From NCBI GenBank assembly GCA_021809365.1, contig JAKBAC010000017.1, positions 1 through 33,994 on the forward strand: a DNA stretch of 33,994 nt, read 5' to 3'. Below are positions 1 through 8,851 of this stretch, piece by piece. The notes below the pieces were generated by a model. The model was not told the origin of the DNA, did not search any database, and was given only the letters and a program-made list of their open reading frames with translations. This DNA comes from Planctomycetota bacterium. Lineage in GTDB: Bacteria > Planctomycetota > Phycisphaerae > WQYP01. Both the position numbers and the translations under genes were made by a program. Every line of letters starts with the position of its first letter. Position 1 is the stretch's first letter.

Positions 1-1
1 C

Positions 2-3000
2 GCCGCGCTGATGATTACACCGCGTGAAAAAGACCCGCAAATTGTCGTTCCGATGGTCGATATTTATGTCGGCTTCCCCGGCCACAGCGCTAAAAGCGTG
101 GAACAACTGGTCACAACACCTCTTGAAAAACTGCTGTATCAGATTCATGGCGTTGAATATGTCTATTCCACCAGCCAGCGCGATCAGTCCATGGTCACCG
201 CTCGATTTTACGTCGGGCAGAATGTGGAACGCAGCGTGGTGAAGGTGTTTCGCAAAATCAAGCAGCATCTCAATCGCGTGCCCGCCGGCGTCACCGGCTG
301 GGTTATCAAACCCGAAACCATTAACGACGTGCCAATTGTCACGCTGACCCTGACCAGCAAAACAGCCACCGCAGTGGCGCTGCGGCAAACGGCCGAGGAA
401 CTCGCGGCCCGCCTCGCCGCCGCTCCGAATGTATCACGCGCGTATGTCATCGGTGGCCGCCCGCGCGTGGTCTATGCGTACCTAAGCCCGTCGAAAATGC
501 ACGCCTATAACGTGACGCCCATGGAGATTGATCGGGATATTGAGGCGGCGGATGTGACCATGACGGCGGGAAGTTATCAGCGCAATAATAATGAAATTCA
601 TGTGCTGGCTGGAACCGCATTTGCCAATGCCCGGCAATTGGGGCACCTGGTCGTATCCGTTTGGCATCAGCAGCCTGTGTATTTGAGCAATGTTGCCAGA
701 ATCGTCGATGGCCCGGCGGAAGTTCATTCGTACGTCTGGCAGTGCTGGGGACCTGCCGCCAATGTGCATGAGGCTCCTGATTTTCCCGGCACCGTGCTGG
801 CTGGACATGCCGTGCGAAACGTACATGCCGCAACGCCCGCGGTTACCGTGGCGATCGCGAAAAAAGCCGGCAGCAATGCGGTAACGGTGGCGGCGGATGT
901 TATTCATCGCGCCAGTAAGCTGGCACAGGTGATGCTGCCATCGGACATCAATATGATTGTGACCCGCAACAGCGGTCTGTCGGCCAATGCCAAAGTCAAC
1001 GGACTCGTGGAGAGCCTGCTTGTCGCCATTGTGATCGTCATTGTCCTGCTGACCATCGGCCTTGGCTGGCGGGAATCCATTGTTGTGGCGGTGGCCATTC
1101 CAGTGGTATTCGGGCTGACACTGGCATGTAATCTTATGCTCGGTTTTACCATTAATCGCGTGACGCTGTTTGCCCTGATACTTTCGCTGGGACTGCTGGT
1201 GGATGACCCGATTGTGGATGTGGAAAACATCAGCCGCCATTTCGCCCTGGAAGGGAAAGCCACACGCCTTATTGCCCTGAAAGCCATATCAGAAGTTCTG
1301 GGGCCGCTGATTGTCGCCACGTTGGCGGTGATTCTGTCATTTATTCCCATGTTCTTTATCACCGGCATGATGGGGCCTTACATGCGGCCCATGGCTTTCA
1401 ACGTGCCGGTGGCCATGCTCATGTCCATGCTGGTGGCGTTTACCATCACGCCCTGGATGGCCTACCACATGCTGAAGAACAAACACCGCGAGACGGAAAT
1501 TGCGGCCCGTGAAGAATCGGCTGATCCGCACATGGTTCCGGTCATCCAGCGCACCAGACGCTATAAGGTGTTTTCAGTTCTGCTGGGATCCATGCTTAAA
1601 TATCGTTGGGCCCGGTGGGGATTTCTGCTGGCCGTGGCAGGCATCACGATGTTTGCGGTCATGCTGCCGGCGCTGCGGCTGGTGCCGCTGAAAATGCTGC
1701 CATTCAGCGATCAGAGCAATCTGCTGATTGTCGTCCATGCGCCGCGCGGCACAACTTTGCAGAACACCGATGCCGCTACGCGGGCGCTGGTACATCGCCT
1801 GCGTCGATTGCATGAAGTGGTGGAGATCACCAGCTATGTGGGTGTGGCGGAACCGATGGATTTCAACGGTCTGGTGCGACACTATTTTATTCGCAATCAG
1901 CCCAATGACGCGCAGATTGCGGTGCAGTTTGCCGGCAAAGGCCAACGCGCCATGCAAACCCATGAAATAGCCTTGCGCATCCGTAACAGCCTCACCGCCA
2001 TCGCAAAAAAACATGGCGTTCGCATTCAAATTGTTGAAGCCCCTCCGGGGCCGCCCGTGCTGGATACCATTGTTGGTGAAATTCATGGCTCGCCCACGAC
2101 CAGTTATCATCAGATGCAGTTGGCTGCCCGCACCTTGCGCCATCGCCTGCTGCTGGAGCCGGATGTGGTGGATGTGGATGACAGCGTGCAGGCCCCGCAG
2201 ATGCAAATGGTGTTTATCACCGATAAACGCAAGGCCGCGTTAAGTGGCGTAACCACGGATGACATTTCCACAACACTCGCTCTGGCCCTGGGCGGAAAAG
2301 TCGTCGGCATGATTCATGCTCCGCGCCAGCGGCAACCACTGAATATCATTCTGCGATTGCCGCGATCGCGGCGATCCAGCCGCGCCGATTTATCTCGAAT
2401 TTTCGTGCGTGGCTCCAATGGCGTGCTGGTGCCGTTGGCGGAATTGGGACATTGGAAACGTGAATCAGCCGGACAAGCGATTTACCATAAAGATTTGCGC
2501 CGCATTGTGTACGTCTATGCCGATACTGCCGGACGCCCGCCGGTCAATGCCATATTGGATACCGAGGCGGATCGCTTGCCGGACGGATCATCCCCGCGGA
2601 TTGGGGGAATGACCCATATCGGAAGCGGGTGGATTCATGAAGTCAAGCCCCGTCCGCTGGCGGATCGGTCTTTCTTTCACGATGGCTCCGGAATCGCCTG
2701 GCAGTTGCCGCCCGGGCTGCACGTGAATTTTGCCGGAGAAGGTGAGTGGCGGATCACCATCAACGTATTTCGTGATTTGGGCCTGGCCTTTGGTGCGGCG
2801 ATGATTGGAATTTATGTGCTGCTGGTGGCACAGACCGGATCATTCCTTTTACCGCTGATTATCATGCTGGCCATACCGCTGACGATCCCCGGTGTCATGC
2901 CCGGATTCTGGATTTTGAATATGGTGATGGCGCAGAATGTCGGCGGATATCGGGATATGGTCTTCTTCACCGCCACCGCGATGATCGGCATGATTGCACT

Positions 3001-3328
3001 GGCCGGCATTGTCACACGCAATGCAATTATTCTTATTGACTTTATTCATCGGTCCCTGGCCAACGGCCAATCGCTTTATGACGCCATTCTGGAAAGTGTG
3101 GTGGTGCGCATGCGTCCCATTCTGCTGACCGCGGCGGCGGCCATGCTTTCATCCATTCCGATATTAAGCGATCCTATTTTTTCCGGCCTGGCCTGGGCGC
3201 TGATCTTCGGCTTGCTGGCATCCACCGTATTTACGCTGTTTGTCATTCCGGTAACGTATTACATCCTGTTTCTCAACAAGCCCGGCCATGGCCTGCCCGT
3301 CGCGGATGATATGGGAGCACGGAATTAA
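2..3328 (+). CDS. RND-family efflux permease (HAE1/AcrB type), 5' end outside window
   Basis: Inner-membrane proton-driven pump subunit that would work with a periplasmic adaptor and an outer-membrane channel, neither of which is visible here. The frame is open to the left edge. The first visible residues (AALMITPREKDPQI) match the segment just after the first membrane helix of RND pumps, so only about 25-30 residues are missing. The ATG at 11 is internal. Two periplasmic porter regions alternate with two six-helix membrane blocks. The first block carries the proton-relay aspartates in LLVDDPIVDVEN (D398-D399 counted from the ATG at 11). The last block has the usual NAIILIDF-type helix near the C-terminus. 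At over 1,130 residues it is longer than the usual ~1,040, and part of the excess lies in the second porter domain around residues 855-905. The substrate cannot be told from sequence. Confidence 0.95.
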   Translation, partial: AALMITPREKDPQIVVPMVDIYVGFPGHSAKSVEQLVTTPLEKLLYQIHGVEYVYSTSQRDQSMVTARFYVGQNVERSVVKVFRKIKQHLNRVPAGVTGWVIKPETINDVPIVTLTLTSKTATAVALRQTAEELAARLAAAPNVSRAYVIGGRPRVVYAYLSPSKMHAYNVTPMEIDRDIEAADVTMTAGSYQRNNNEIHVLAGTAFANARQLGHLVVSVWHQQPVYLSNVARIVDGPAEVHSYVWQCWGPAANVHEAPDFPGTVLAGHAVRNVHAATPAVTVAIAKKAGSNAVTVAADVIHRASKLAQVMLPSDINMIVTRNSGLSANAKVNGLVESLLVAIVIVIVLLTIGLGWRESIVVAVAIPVVFGLTLACNLMLGFTINRVTLFALILSLGLLVDDPIVDVENISRHFALEGKATRLIALKAISEVLGPLIVATLAVILSFIPMFFITGMMGPYMRPMAFNVPVAMLMSMLVAFTITPWMAYHMLKNKHRETEIAAREESADPHMVPVIQRTRRYKVFSVLLGSMLKYRWARWGFLLAVAGITMFAVMLPALRLVPLKMLPFSDQSNLLIVVHAPRGTTLQNTDAATRALVHRLRRLHEVVEITSYVGVAEPMDFNGLVRHYFIRNQPNDAQIAVQFAGKGQRAMQTHEIALRIRNSLTAIAKKHGVRIQIVEAPPGPPVLDTIVGEIHGSPTTSYHQMQLAARTLRHRLLLEPDVVDVDDSVQAPQMQMVFITDKRKAALSGVTTDDISTTLALALGGKVVGMIHAPRQRQPLNIILRLPRSRRSSRADLSRIFVRGSNGVLVPLAELGHWKRESAGQAIYHKDLRRIVYVYADTAGRPPVNAILDTEADRLPDGSSPRIGGMTHIGSGWIHEVKPRPLADRSFFHDGSGIAWQLPPGLHVNFAGEGEWRITINVFRDLGLAFGAAMIGIYVLLVAQTGSFLLPLIIMLAIPLTIPGVMPGFWILNMVMAQNVGGYRDMVFFTATAMIGMIALAGIVTRNAIILIDFIHRSLANGQSLYDAILESVVVRMRPILLTAAAAMLSSIPILSDPIFSGLAWALIFGLLASTVFTLFVIPVTYYILFLNKPGHGLPVADDMGARN

Positions 3329-3397
3329 CCACCAATAAGCGGACGAGGAATTTCAATGAGCAAATTGTCACAACGAGGTAACGAATAATCAACGCGC

Positions 3398-3430
3398 GGT
3401 GGCGGCCGCAGAGCAGGAGAACAGAGAGTT
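3398..3430 (+). repeat. Dispersed repeat module E, copy 1
   Basis: The stretch ggcggccgcagagcag followed by a gagaac...gagtt tail reappears on the opposite strand at 15348-15382. It lies in the 394-bp gap after the RND gene. The same gap also holds a 9-codon ORF with an SD at about 3356 (probably meaningless), module A copy 1 and a 12-bp tandem repeat. I see no gene in this gap. Confidence 0.55.
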
Positions 3431-3486
3431 GACAGTAGAGCACATAAGGCTGGAACTATATGATGCTGTCGCAAGATGAGGCAATC

Positions 3487-3615
3487 CCTGCGGTCTACTT
3501 ACTACTTTCTCAACACCGACGACTGCCGCGGAAAACGCGCGGTGCAAGCACACGCGGGTAAATGGGGATGGGGCGTCCCGGCACCACGCCCAGATTTATT
3601 GCCACGCTCCTGTTG
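3487..3615 (+). repeat. Dispersed repeat module A, copy 1
   Basis: The left half (cctgcggtctactt, then actttctcaacaccgacg) matches the reverse complement of 14984-15020. The centre (cgcggtgcaagcacacgcgg, then taaa and ggatgggg) matches 22988-23022 almost exactly. The right end (gatttattgccacg) matches 18941-18954. A small hairpin ccgcg/cgcgg sits in the middle at about 3526-3542. Confidence 0.75.
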
Positions 3616-3646
3616 TTCCGTCTGTTGTTCCGTGTGTTGTTCCGCG
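3611..3646 (+). repeat. 12-bp tandem repeat, three units
   Basis: Three consecutive 12-bp units of the form tgttgttccgNN, differing only in the last two bases (tc, tg, cg). The array starts at the right end of module A copy 1 and lies about 75 bp upstream of the next gene. Confidence 0.85.
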
Positions 3647-3722
3647 ATTTACGTCAGGCTCAAAATAGTATATGCTCATGGGTCTGGTTTGTGACTAAAG
3701 GCTACTGCGGCGGTAATGAGGC

Positions 3723-5735
3723 ATGTCTATAAAATTGATGCGTAAATACAGCAAACCCATGATGGCGGTTCTGGGCGTGCTGTTGATGGTGACCTTTCTG
3801 GTCGGTTATTCCTATCAGTCCGGCATGGGCGGCTCGGGCGATGCGTTTGTGCTGGGGAGACTGCACGGGCAGCCCATAACCAAGGGGCAGTTGACGCAGG
3901 CGCGAATTGACATTCGTATCTTGCGGAATCTGCCGGTACTGGCGGATTATGGAATCTATCCGATGTGGCTGAACCGCCGCAGCGATACCCGTGCGGCCAT
4001 TCAATTTTACCTGTTGCTGCGCGAAGCGCGGCATTCCGGTTTTTACCCGGATCGGGGGGATATCGGCCTGTTGGTCAAACAGAAGCAGGTGCGCAGGCAG
4101 ATCGGCCAACTGCTTGAGGCGAACCCCAATTTTGCGTGGCCCAATGTGAATACCGCGCTGGAAGATGTTACGACGATTGATCAAATGCAGGCGTTCGTCA
4201 CGGGATCATGTCTGCCGAGTTCTCCGCAACTGGCTCATTTTATCAGCGAACTTGGTACCTCTGTACAGGTGCGCTATGCGCGCATGCGGGCGGCGGACAC
4301 CGCCGAAGCCATGGCGGCACCAGGTGCCCCCGAATTGCAACATCTGTTCACCTTGTATCGGTCCATTTTGCCATGGAATCCGGAGAGTTCCTCCCCGCCA
4401 CCGCTGATTGATGGGCATCGGTATCCATTTGGTTACCGGTATCCGAATCGGGTGAAAATTGAATTTCTGAAATTTGATCGCAAGGTGATGCTGGCCCGAC
4501 TCAAACCGACGCTACGCGATATTCAGGCGGCGTATGCGTATTATCAGGCGCATCGGGATGAATTTGCGGTAACACCGCCGGATACCACAACCGCACCGGC
4601 GAACGCGAAACCGATCTATAAAACCTTTGATCAGGTGCGGGGCAAGCTGATCCGTCAGCAATTGATTCACCGGGTGAATTTATTATTTCATCGTATGCTC
4701 AACCGGGCGGGCCATATCGCCGACAAACCGTGGCATACGGTGGATGTGGACGGATATCATACGGTGATTCCAGCGAGTCAATGGGTCTCGTTCAAAACTC
4801 TGGCGGCGGATTTGCAACGGCAATATGGCTATACGCCGGTGGTGGGCCGGTGGAATCACTGGTTGGATGCCCAAGACCTCGCCAGCCTGCGTGGCATTGG
4901 TGAAGCCACGACGGATCAGGCCGGGCTGCCGCAGGCGGAAAATTTAAGCGTTCTGGCGATGAAAATACGCGAACTCAATCCGCATTCCAAGAATATCGGA
5001 TTGCTGCTGCACCTGCAGATGGGCTTTGACGGCCCGGTATTAACAGATTCGCATGGCAATATGTATATGTATCGTATTATTGCGGTCAGCGCGGCGCATA
5101 ACCCCGCCACGCTGAATCTTGTGCGTTCCAGAGTCGTCAACGACGCCCGGTTGCTGGCGGCGTATCAGGCCGATCAAAAAGAGGGTGATGCGCTGGCCAT
5201 CCGGGCGGGGCGCATCGGTCTGCCGACCGCCGCGAAAGCGTATCATCTGGCGGTGTTCAGTCCGGCTCCATTTAAGGCGCTGGAGAACCAGCTCGTCGGG
5301 ATTACACCCCAGGGGCGTCCACAGTATGGAATCGTTCCCGGACATCTGCCGGGCGTGCAGGCACGCAGCAGCAAGCTGATGCGGGCGGCGTTCATGCTGG
5401 CCCATCAGGCCTTGGCCAATGGTAAGGATGGGGCGGCACGGTCGGCCACGGCACCTGCGGCAACCAGTCGCCCAGCCGCGGCTGCCAGTGCGGAATTGGA
5501 AGCGCATCTGACCTTAACACATCCATGCACCAGTGTGGCGCTGGATCCGCAACTTGAAGTTTTCGTGCTGCAACTTGTCAATGCCAAACCGGTGCCGGTG
5601 AATATTTTGCACAACTCCACTGATCTTGCCGGTGTACGGGGTTATCTCATGGATAATCTCAACCAGCGATTGCTGGCGAAATGGTTCAGCTACAGCGCTG
5701 TCACCAGACGGGCGGGATTTGTCGCCAGCGAATAA
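3723..5735 (+). CDS. Membrane-anchored PpiD/SurA-like protein, function uncertain
   Basis: 670 residues. A basic N-terminus and one hydrophobic helix (about residues 12-30) anchor a large extracytoplasmic part. After the helix, the GRLHGQPITKGQLTQAR stretch has the form of the SurA/PpiD N-terminal chaperone domain (a VNGxxIsxxqf-like start). Further on, AYAYYQAHRDEFAV and FDQVRGKLIRQQLI resemble the segments that flank the parvulin domain in PpiD. I do not see a clear parvulin (rotamase) core between them, so isomerase activity is doubtful and a chaperone-like role in folding exported proteins is more likely. A low-complexity Ala/Ser/Thr stretch occupies about residues 568-590. The start has a poor Shine-Dalgarno (gagg ends one base before the ATG); the ATG at 3738 is an alternative. 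The 115-bp gap to the MFS gene contains a possible weak promoter near 5751-5778. Confidence 0.75.
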   Translation: MSIKLMRKYSKPMMAVLGVLLMVTFLVGYSYQSGMGGSGDAFVLGRLHGQPITKGQLTQARIDIRILRNLPVLADYGIYPMWLNRRSDTRAAIQFYLLLREARHSGFYPDRGDIGLLVKQKQVRRQIGQLLEANPNFAWPNVNTALEDVTTIDQMQAFVTGSCLPSSPQLAHFISELGTSVQVRYARMRAADTAEAMAAPGAPELQHLFTLYRSILPWNPESSSPPPLIDGHRYPFGYRYPNRVKIEFLKFDRKVMLARLKPTLRDIQAAYAYYQAHRDEFAVTPPDTTTAPANAKPIYKTFDQVRGKLIRQQLIHRVNLLFHRMLNRAGHIADKPWHTVDVDGYHTVIPASQWVSFKTLAADLQRQYGYTPVVGRWNHWLDAQDLASLRGIGEATTDQAGLPQAENLSVLAMKIRELNPHSKNIGLLLHLQMGFDGPVLTDSHGNMYMYRIIAVSAAHNPATLNLVRSRVVNDARLLAAYQADQKEGDALAIRAGRIGLPTAAKAYHLAVFSPAPFKALENQLVGITPQGRPQYGIVPGHLPGVQARSSKLMRAAFMLAHQALANGKDGAARSATAPAATSRPAAAASAELEAHLTLTHPCTSVALDPQLEVFVLQLVNAKPVPVNILHNSTDLAGVRGYLMDNLNQRLLAKWFSYSAVTRRAGFVASE

Positions 5736-5849
5736 ATAGGGTGGTTGAGTTTTGATCCTGCCGACCATTTGATACGATAGGAAACATTCGGCGGCCCCTT
5801 TGGATGGGACCACCGCGCGCGGTGGGAATGCCGCATTCATGGAGCTATT

Positions 5850-7205
5850 TTGAGCAGAATCGACAAAATTTTCTGGGAAACCCTGCGTGGACCAAAGCAA
5901 TGGGTGTCGTCCTGGTTCGCCGCCTATGCGTTGTTGGGCGCGGTATCATCGGGCCTGATCCCCATTCTTCTGCCATTGATGATGCTGCGGCAATTGCCGC
6001 ATGAACTTGCGGCCATTGGTTATGTGATGGGCGCGTTTAACCTTGGCGCATTAAGTTCGCCATTGTGGGGTAAATTTGCCGATGCACAGAAAGCATTCCG
6101 GCTGGTATTTTGCGGCGGCCTGATACTGGAACTTGTGGCCATGGCGCTATTTCCTTTGGCGGCGAATCTTGGAATCTGGCTGATTCTTGCGCTGCTGATG
6201 GGAGCGGGCAGCGCCGCGGTAAGCACCTGCGCCACGTTGCTGATTGTGGAGTTTTATCCCGCGAATCAATGGACCAGCCGCATTGGCTGGTTGCAGACAT
6301 TCAATGGTGCCGGGCAGGTGATCGGCCTGCTCCTGGCCGGAGCATTTGCCGCCATCAGCTACAAATTTGGATTATGGATGGGAGCCGGGTTGCTTTTTAT
6401 GGCCATTGTCATGGGAGCGATCTTCCTGCCGCGGCCATCGCAGGGTGCCGGGCAACCGACAACTCCTTCCAAAACTTCCACGATGACCCTTGATTTCCAA
6501 CTTTTGGCCCGCTTTGCCCGCGTGGAACTCGTTGGCGGTGGGCTGCTCAAATATTTTCATTATTTGAATATTGCGGGGTTGAAAAGCATTCCGCATCTTT
6601 TGCCGACACGCTTTGGCAGATTTCTGATGTCATGGTGCATTATTTTTCTAGGCGTGGCGGGATTTTTTGCCTATTTTCCGATTTTTCTCAAGCAAAGTTT
6701 CGGTGTGCTGCCCGCCACGACTTCGCTCACGTATGCGTTGGCCGCGGGTGTCGGCATTGCGTTATACAATCTGGCCGGCGTGTGGGCGCAGAAGGCCGGT
6801 GCACAAAAAATATATTTCTTCGGGCGTGTTTTTCGGTTCAGCGGGTTCCTGCTTCTGCTGATTCCCATGTTGATTCACGGGTTGCCCGGAGCGAATTTGA
6901 TGGCATTACTTGGCTTTGCGGTTGTGGTTTTGACTTGGCCGATACTCAGCGTGACGGGCACGGAATTGACCTCAGAACTCAGCCCCATCAGCCAGGGGGC
7001 GGCGCAGGGACTTAACAACGCGGCCAACGCCATTGGCACGGTGGCGGGAACTTATCTGGCCGGTTGGTTGGTGCATGTTGTGGGCTACACCTGTATTCCG
7101 ATTATGGCCCTGATCGGATTGGCTTTATCTGTAATGGTGGATACGTCGTTTCATCGGAACGCATCTGTTCGGGTGCCGTCAGCATCTCAAGCGGTTTCCG
7201 CGTGA
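5850..7205 (+). CDS. Major facilitator superfamily (MFS) transporter
   Basis: 451 residues with about twelve hydrophobic helices in two halves separated by a polar loop (about residues 190-215, rich in Pro, Thr and Ser). This is the layout of MFS permeases. The start is a TTG at 5850 preceded by GGAG five bases upstream. Helix 2-3 carries NLGALSSPLWGKFADAQKAFR, close to the conserved MFS loop 2-3 motif (GxLxDrxGrr). The second half ends in the ISQGAAQGLNNAANAIG segment common in drug/sugar-type MFS members. The substrate is not predictable. It is followed by a bidirectional hairpin that serves mainly the converging gene on the other strand. Confidence 0.9.
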   Translation: MSRIDKIFWETLRGPKQWVSSWFAAYALLGAVSSGLIPILLPLMMLRQLPHELAAIGYVMGAFNLGALSSPLWGKFADAQKAFRLVFCGGLILELVAMALFPLAANLGIWLILALLMGAGSAAVSTCATLLIVEFYPANQWTSRIGWLQTFNGAGQVIGLLLAGAFAAISYKFGLWMGAGLLFMAIVMGAIFLPRPSQGAGQPTTPSKTSTMTLDFQLLARFARVELVGGGLLKYFHYLNIAGLKSIPHLLPTRFGRFLMSWCIIFLGVAGFFAYFPIFLKQSFGVLPATTSLTYALAAGVGIALYNLAGVWAQKAGAQKIYFFGRVFRFSGFLLLLIPMLIHGLPGANLMALLGFAVVVLTWPILSVTGTELTSELSPISQGAAQGLNNAANAIGTVAGTYLAGWLVHVVGYTCIPIMALIGLALSVMVDTSFHRNASVRVPSASQAVSA

Positions 7206-7251
7206 TCCGCAATTTTTCCAGTGCGCTGTCACAATGCCCATATTCATGAAT

Positions 7252-7288
7252 AAAAAAAAGGCCGATGGGCAAATACCCATCGGCCTTT
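7252..7288 (-). terminator. Rho-independent terminator
   Basis: A perfect 13-bp stem (aaaggccgatggg / cccatcggccttt) with a 6-base loop. Read on the minus strand it is followed by eight T residues, so it mainly terminates the aldose epimerase gene, whose stop is about 30 bp away. Read on the plus strand only three T follow, so termination of the MFS gene would be weaker. Confidence 0.9.
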
Positions 7289-7320
7289 GAATTCTTCTGC
7301 GACACTCCATTTGGCAAAGT

Positions 7321-8538
7321 TCACATGGTGCTGAACTTATAAACTGTCCGCTGGAAGTATGTTTCATTGGGATTCAATACGGTGGACGGGAAATTGGGCT
7401 GATTGGGCGAATTTGGATAATGCTGCGTTTCCAGCGAAATCGCTCCATGGTAGGGATAATTTCCACCGATCCCTTTGATGCTGCCATTGAGGAAATTGCC
7501 GGTATAAACCTGAATCCCCGGTTGCGTGGTGTAGCAATCCAGCACGCGGCCCGTTTTGGGTTCCTGCACCCGCGCCGCAAATGCCAGTTTCTTTTCATCC
7601 TGATTGTTCAGGCACCAGTTGTAATCATAGCCATAGGGCACTTGATCGAAGGCGATTTTGGATGTTCCGCTGTACGCTGGTTTCAGACGCGCGGACAACT
7701 GCACAGGCTTGCAGAAATCAAAGGGCGTTCCAGCGACCGGTGCGAGTTTTCCGGTGGGGATCAACACATCATTGGTGGGAGTGTAATGATCCGCATTGAT
7801 CGTCAGGACGTGGTCAAGAATCTGCGTGCCGGGTTTATGCAAATTGAAATAAGCGTGATTGCACATATTGATGACCGTGGGAGCATCCGTGTTGGCGCGG
7901 AAATGACCATGCAGCTCATTTTTCTCGTTAAGGGTGTACGTCGCCGCCGCCAGAACCATTCCCGGAAATCCATTTTCCATGGGATTGCTGAAAAGACTGA
8001 ATCGCACGCCTGGGGCACCAAGTTCGGTGACTTCGGTAGCTTTCCAGACTTGCTGATCCCATGCGTGCGGGCCACCATGGAGCGTATTGGGGCCATCGTT
8101 CGTGGGCAGGTGGTATGTGACGCCATTGAGCTTAAAGGTGCCGTTGGCGATGCGGTTGGCATATCGGCCGATGGTGGCACCAAAATAGGGATCCTTGGCA
8201 TGGGTGGTGGCATACGAAGCCAAGTCCGTGAACCCGAGGACTACATCGCCGAGATTTCCGCTGCGATCCGGTGCCAGAATCCGCTGGATGCGAGCGCCAT
8301 AGGAAATAAGCTGCACAATCATTCCATTGGAATTGGTCAACGTATATTGATAGACCTTCTCACCATTCGGCAGCGTGCCAAAAAGCGATTGATAGGTCGC
8401 GCTCTTGCGGGGCAGGCTGCTGACATCGGTTCCCGGCATACTCTTACAGCCGGCCAAAGCCCAAGCCGCAGCGGCACCGGTGGCGGCCAGGAAAGAACGT
8501 CGGGAAAGATTCCGTGTAATAATGGATTGCTTCGGCAT
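7321..8538 (-). CDS. galM: Aldose 1-epimerase (galactose mutarotase), Tat-exported lipoprotein
   Basis: Interconverts alpha and beta anomers of aldoses such as galactose or glucose. The start chosen is the ATG at 8538, preceded by GGAGGT eight bases away; the frame runs 24 codons further upstream without such a signal. The 405-residue product begins with a twin-arginine signal (LSRRSFLAATG, R13-R14) that ends in a lipobox ALAGC (C31), so it should be folded in the cytoplasm, exported and lipid-anchored. Family motifs are present: TLHGG (H154), NHAYFNL (H228, catalytic acid) and ISLETQHYPNSPN (E370, catalytic base). It diverges from the tRNA-Gly/GH92 side, so the two sugar enzymes may serve the same extracellular saccharide breakdown. 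Export of an enzyme usually found in the cytoplasm is the notable point. Confidence 0.93.
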   Translation of the reverse strand: MPKQSIITRNLSRRSFLAATGAAAAWALAGCKSMPGTDVSSLPRKSATYQSLFGTLPNGEKVYQYTLTNSNGMIVQLISYGARIQRILAPDRSGNLGDVVLGFTDLASYATTHAKDPYFGATIGRYANRIANGTFKLNGVTYHLPTNDGPNTLHGGPHAWDQQVWKATEVTELGAPGVRFSLFSNPMENGFPGMVLAAATYTLNEKNELHGHFRANTDAPTVINMCNHAYFNLHKPGTQILDHVLTINADHYTPTNDVLIPTGKLAPVAGTPFDFCKPVQLSARLKPAYSGTSKIAFDQVPYGYDYNWCLNNQDEKKLAFAARVQEPKTGRVLDCYTTQPGIQVYTGNFLNGSIKGIGGNYPYHGAISLETQHYPNSPNQPNFPSTVLNPNETYFQRTVYKFSTM

Positions 8539-8640
8539 CGTTGAATACCTCCGTAAAAGTAACGAACACCAATAGCTGGGAAATATATGCGATGACTTGA
8601 AATTCGGCAAGCGAATATTAATCTAACGTTCGCGTCGTGC

Positions 8641-8669
8641 TTGTGGCACCAGCCCGGCTCTGATATTCT
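8641..8669 (+). promoter_or_regulatory. Possible sigma70-type promoter of the tRNA gene
   Basis: TTGTGG and TATTCT separated by 17 bp, about 21 bp before the mature tRNA 5' end. Spacing is ideal, and the box matches are fair (4/6 each). Identified by eye only. Confidence 0.35.
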
Positions 8670-8690
8670 TTATGATGCGAATTGATGCTT

Positions 8691-8762
<72 letters not shown>

Positions 8763-8851
8763 TTGTGAGAAATCACATTGCATTCAGGGTCGCACGGCAG
8801 GACGCCACGGACTGCCAACATAACAACAGGTATTTGTTTGTGGAGAATCCC

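Noticed and set aside
3356..3388. 9-codon ORF with a ribosome-binding site after the RND gene
   Set aside because: The start and Shine-Dalgarno are there, but nine codons without any recognisable role (MSKLSQRGNE) are too little to call a gene or leader peptide.
3476..3694. A 72-codon open frame before the PpiD-like gene
   Set aside because: It covers module A copy 1 and the 12-bp tandem repeat, has a repetitive Cys-Cys-Ser-Val tail, and lacks a ribosome-binding site.
7420..8544. A 374-codon open frame on the plus strand
   Set aside because: It is the antisense shadow of the well-supported aldose epimerase gene and shows no family motif.
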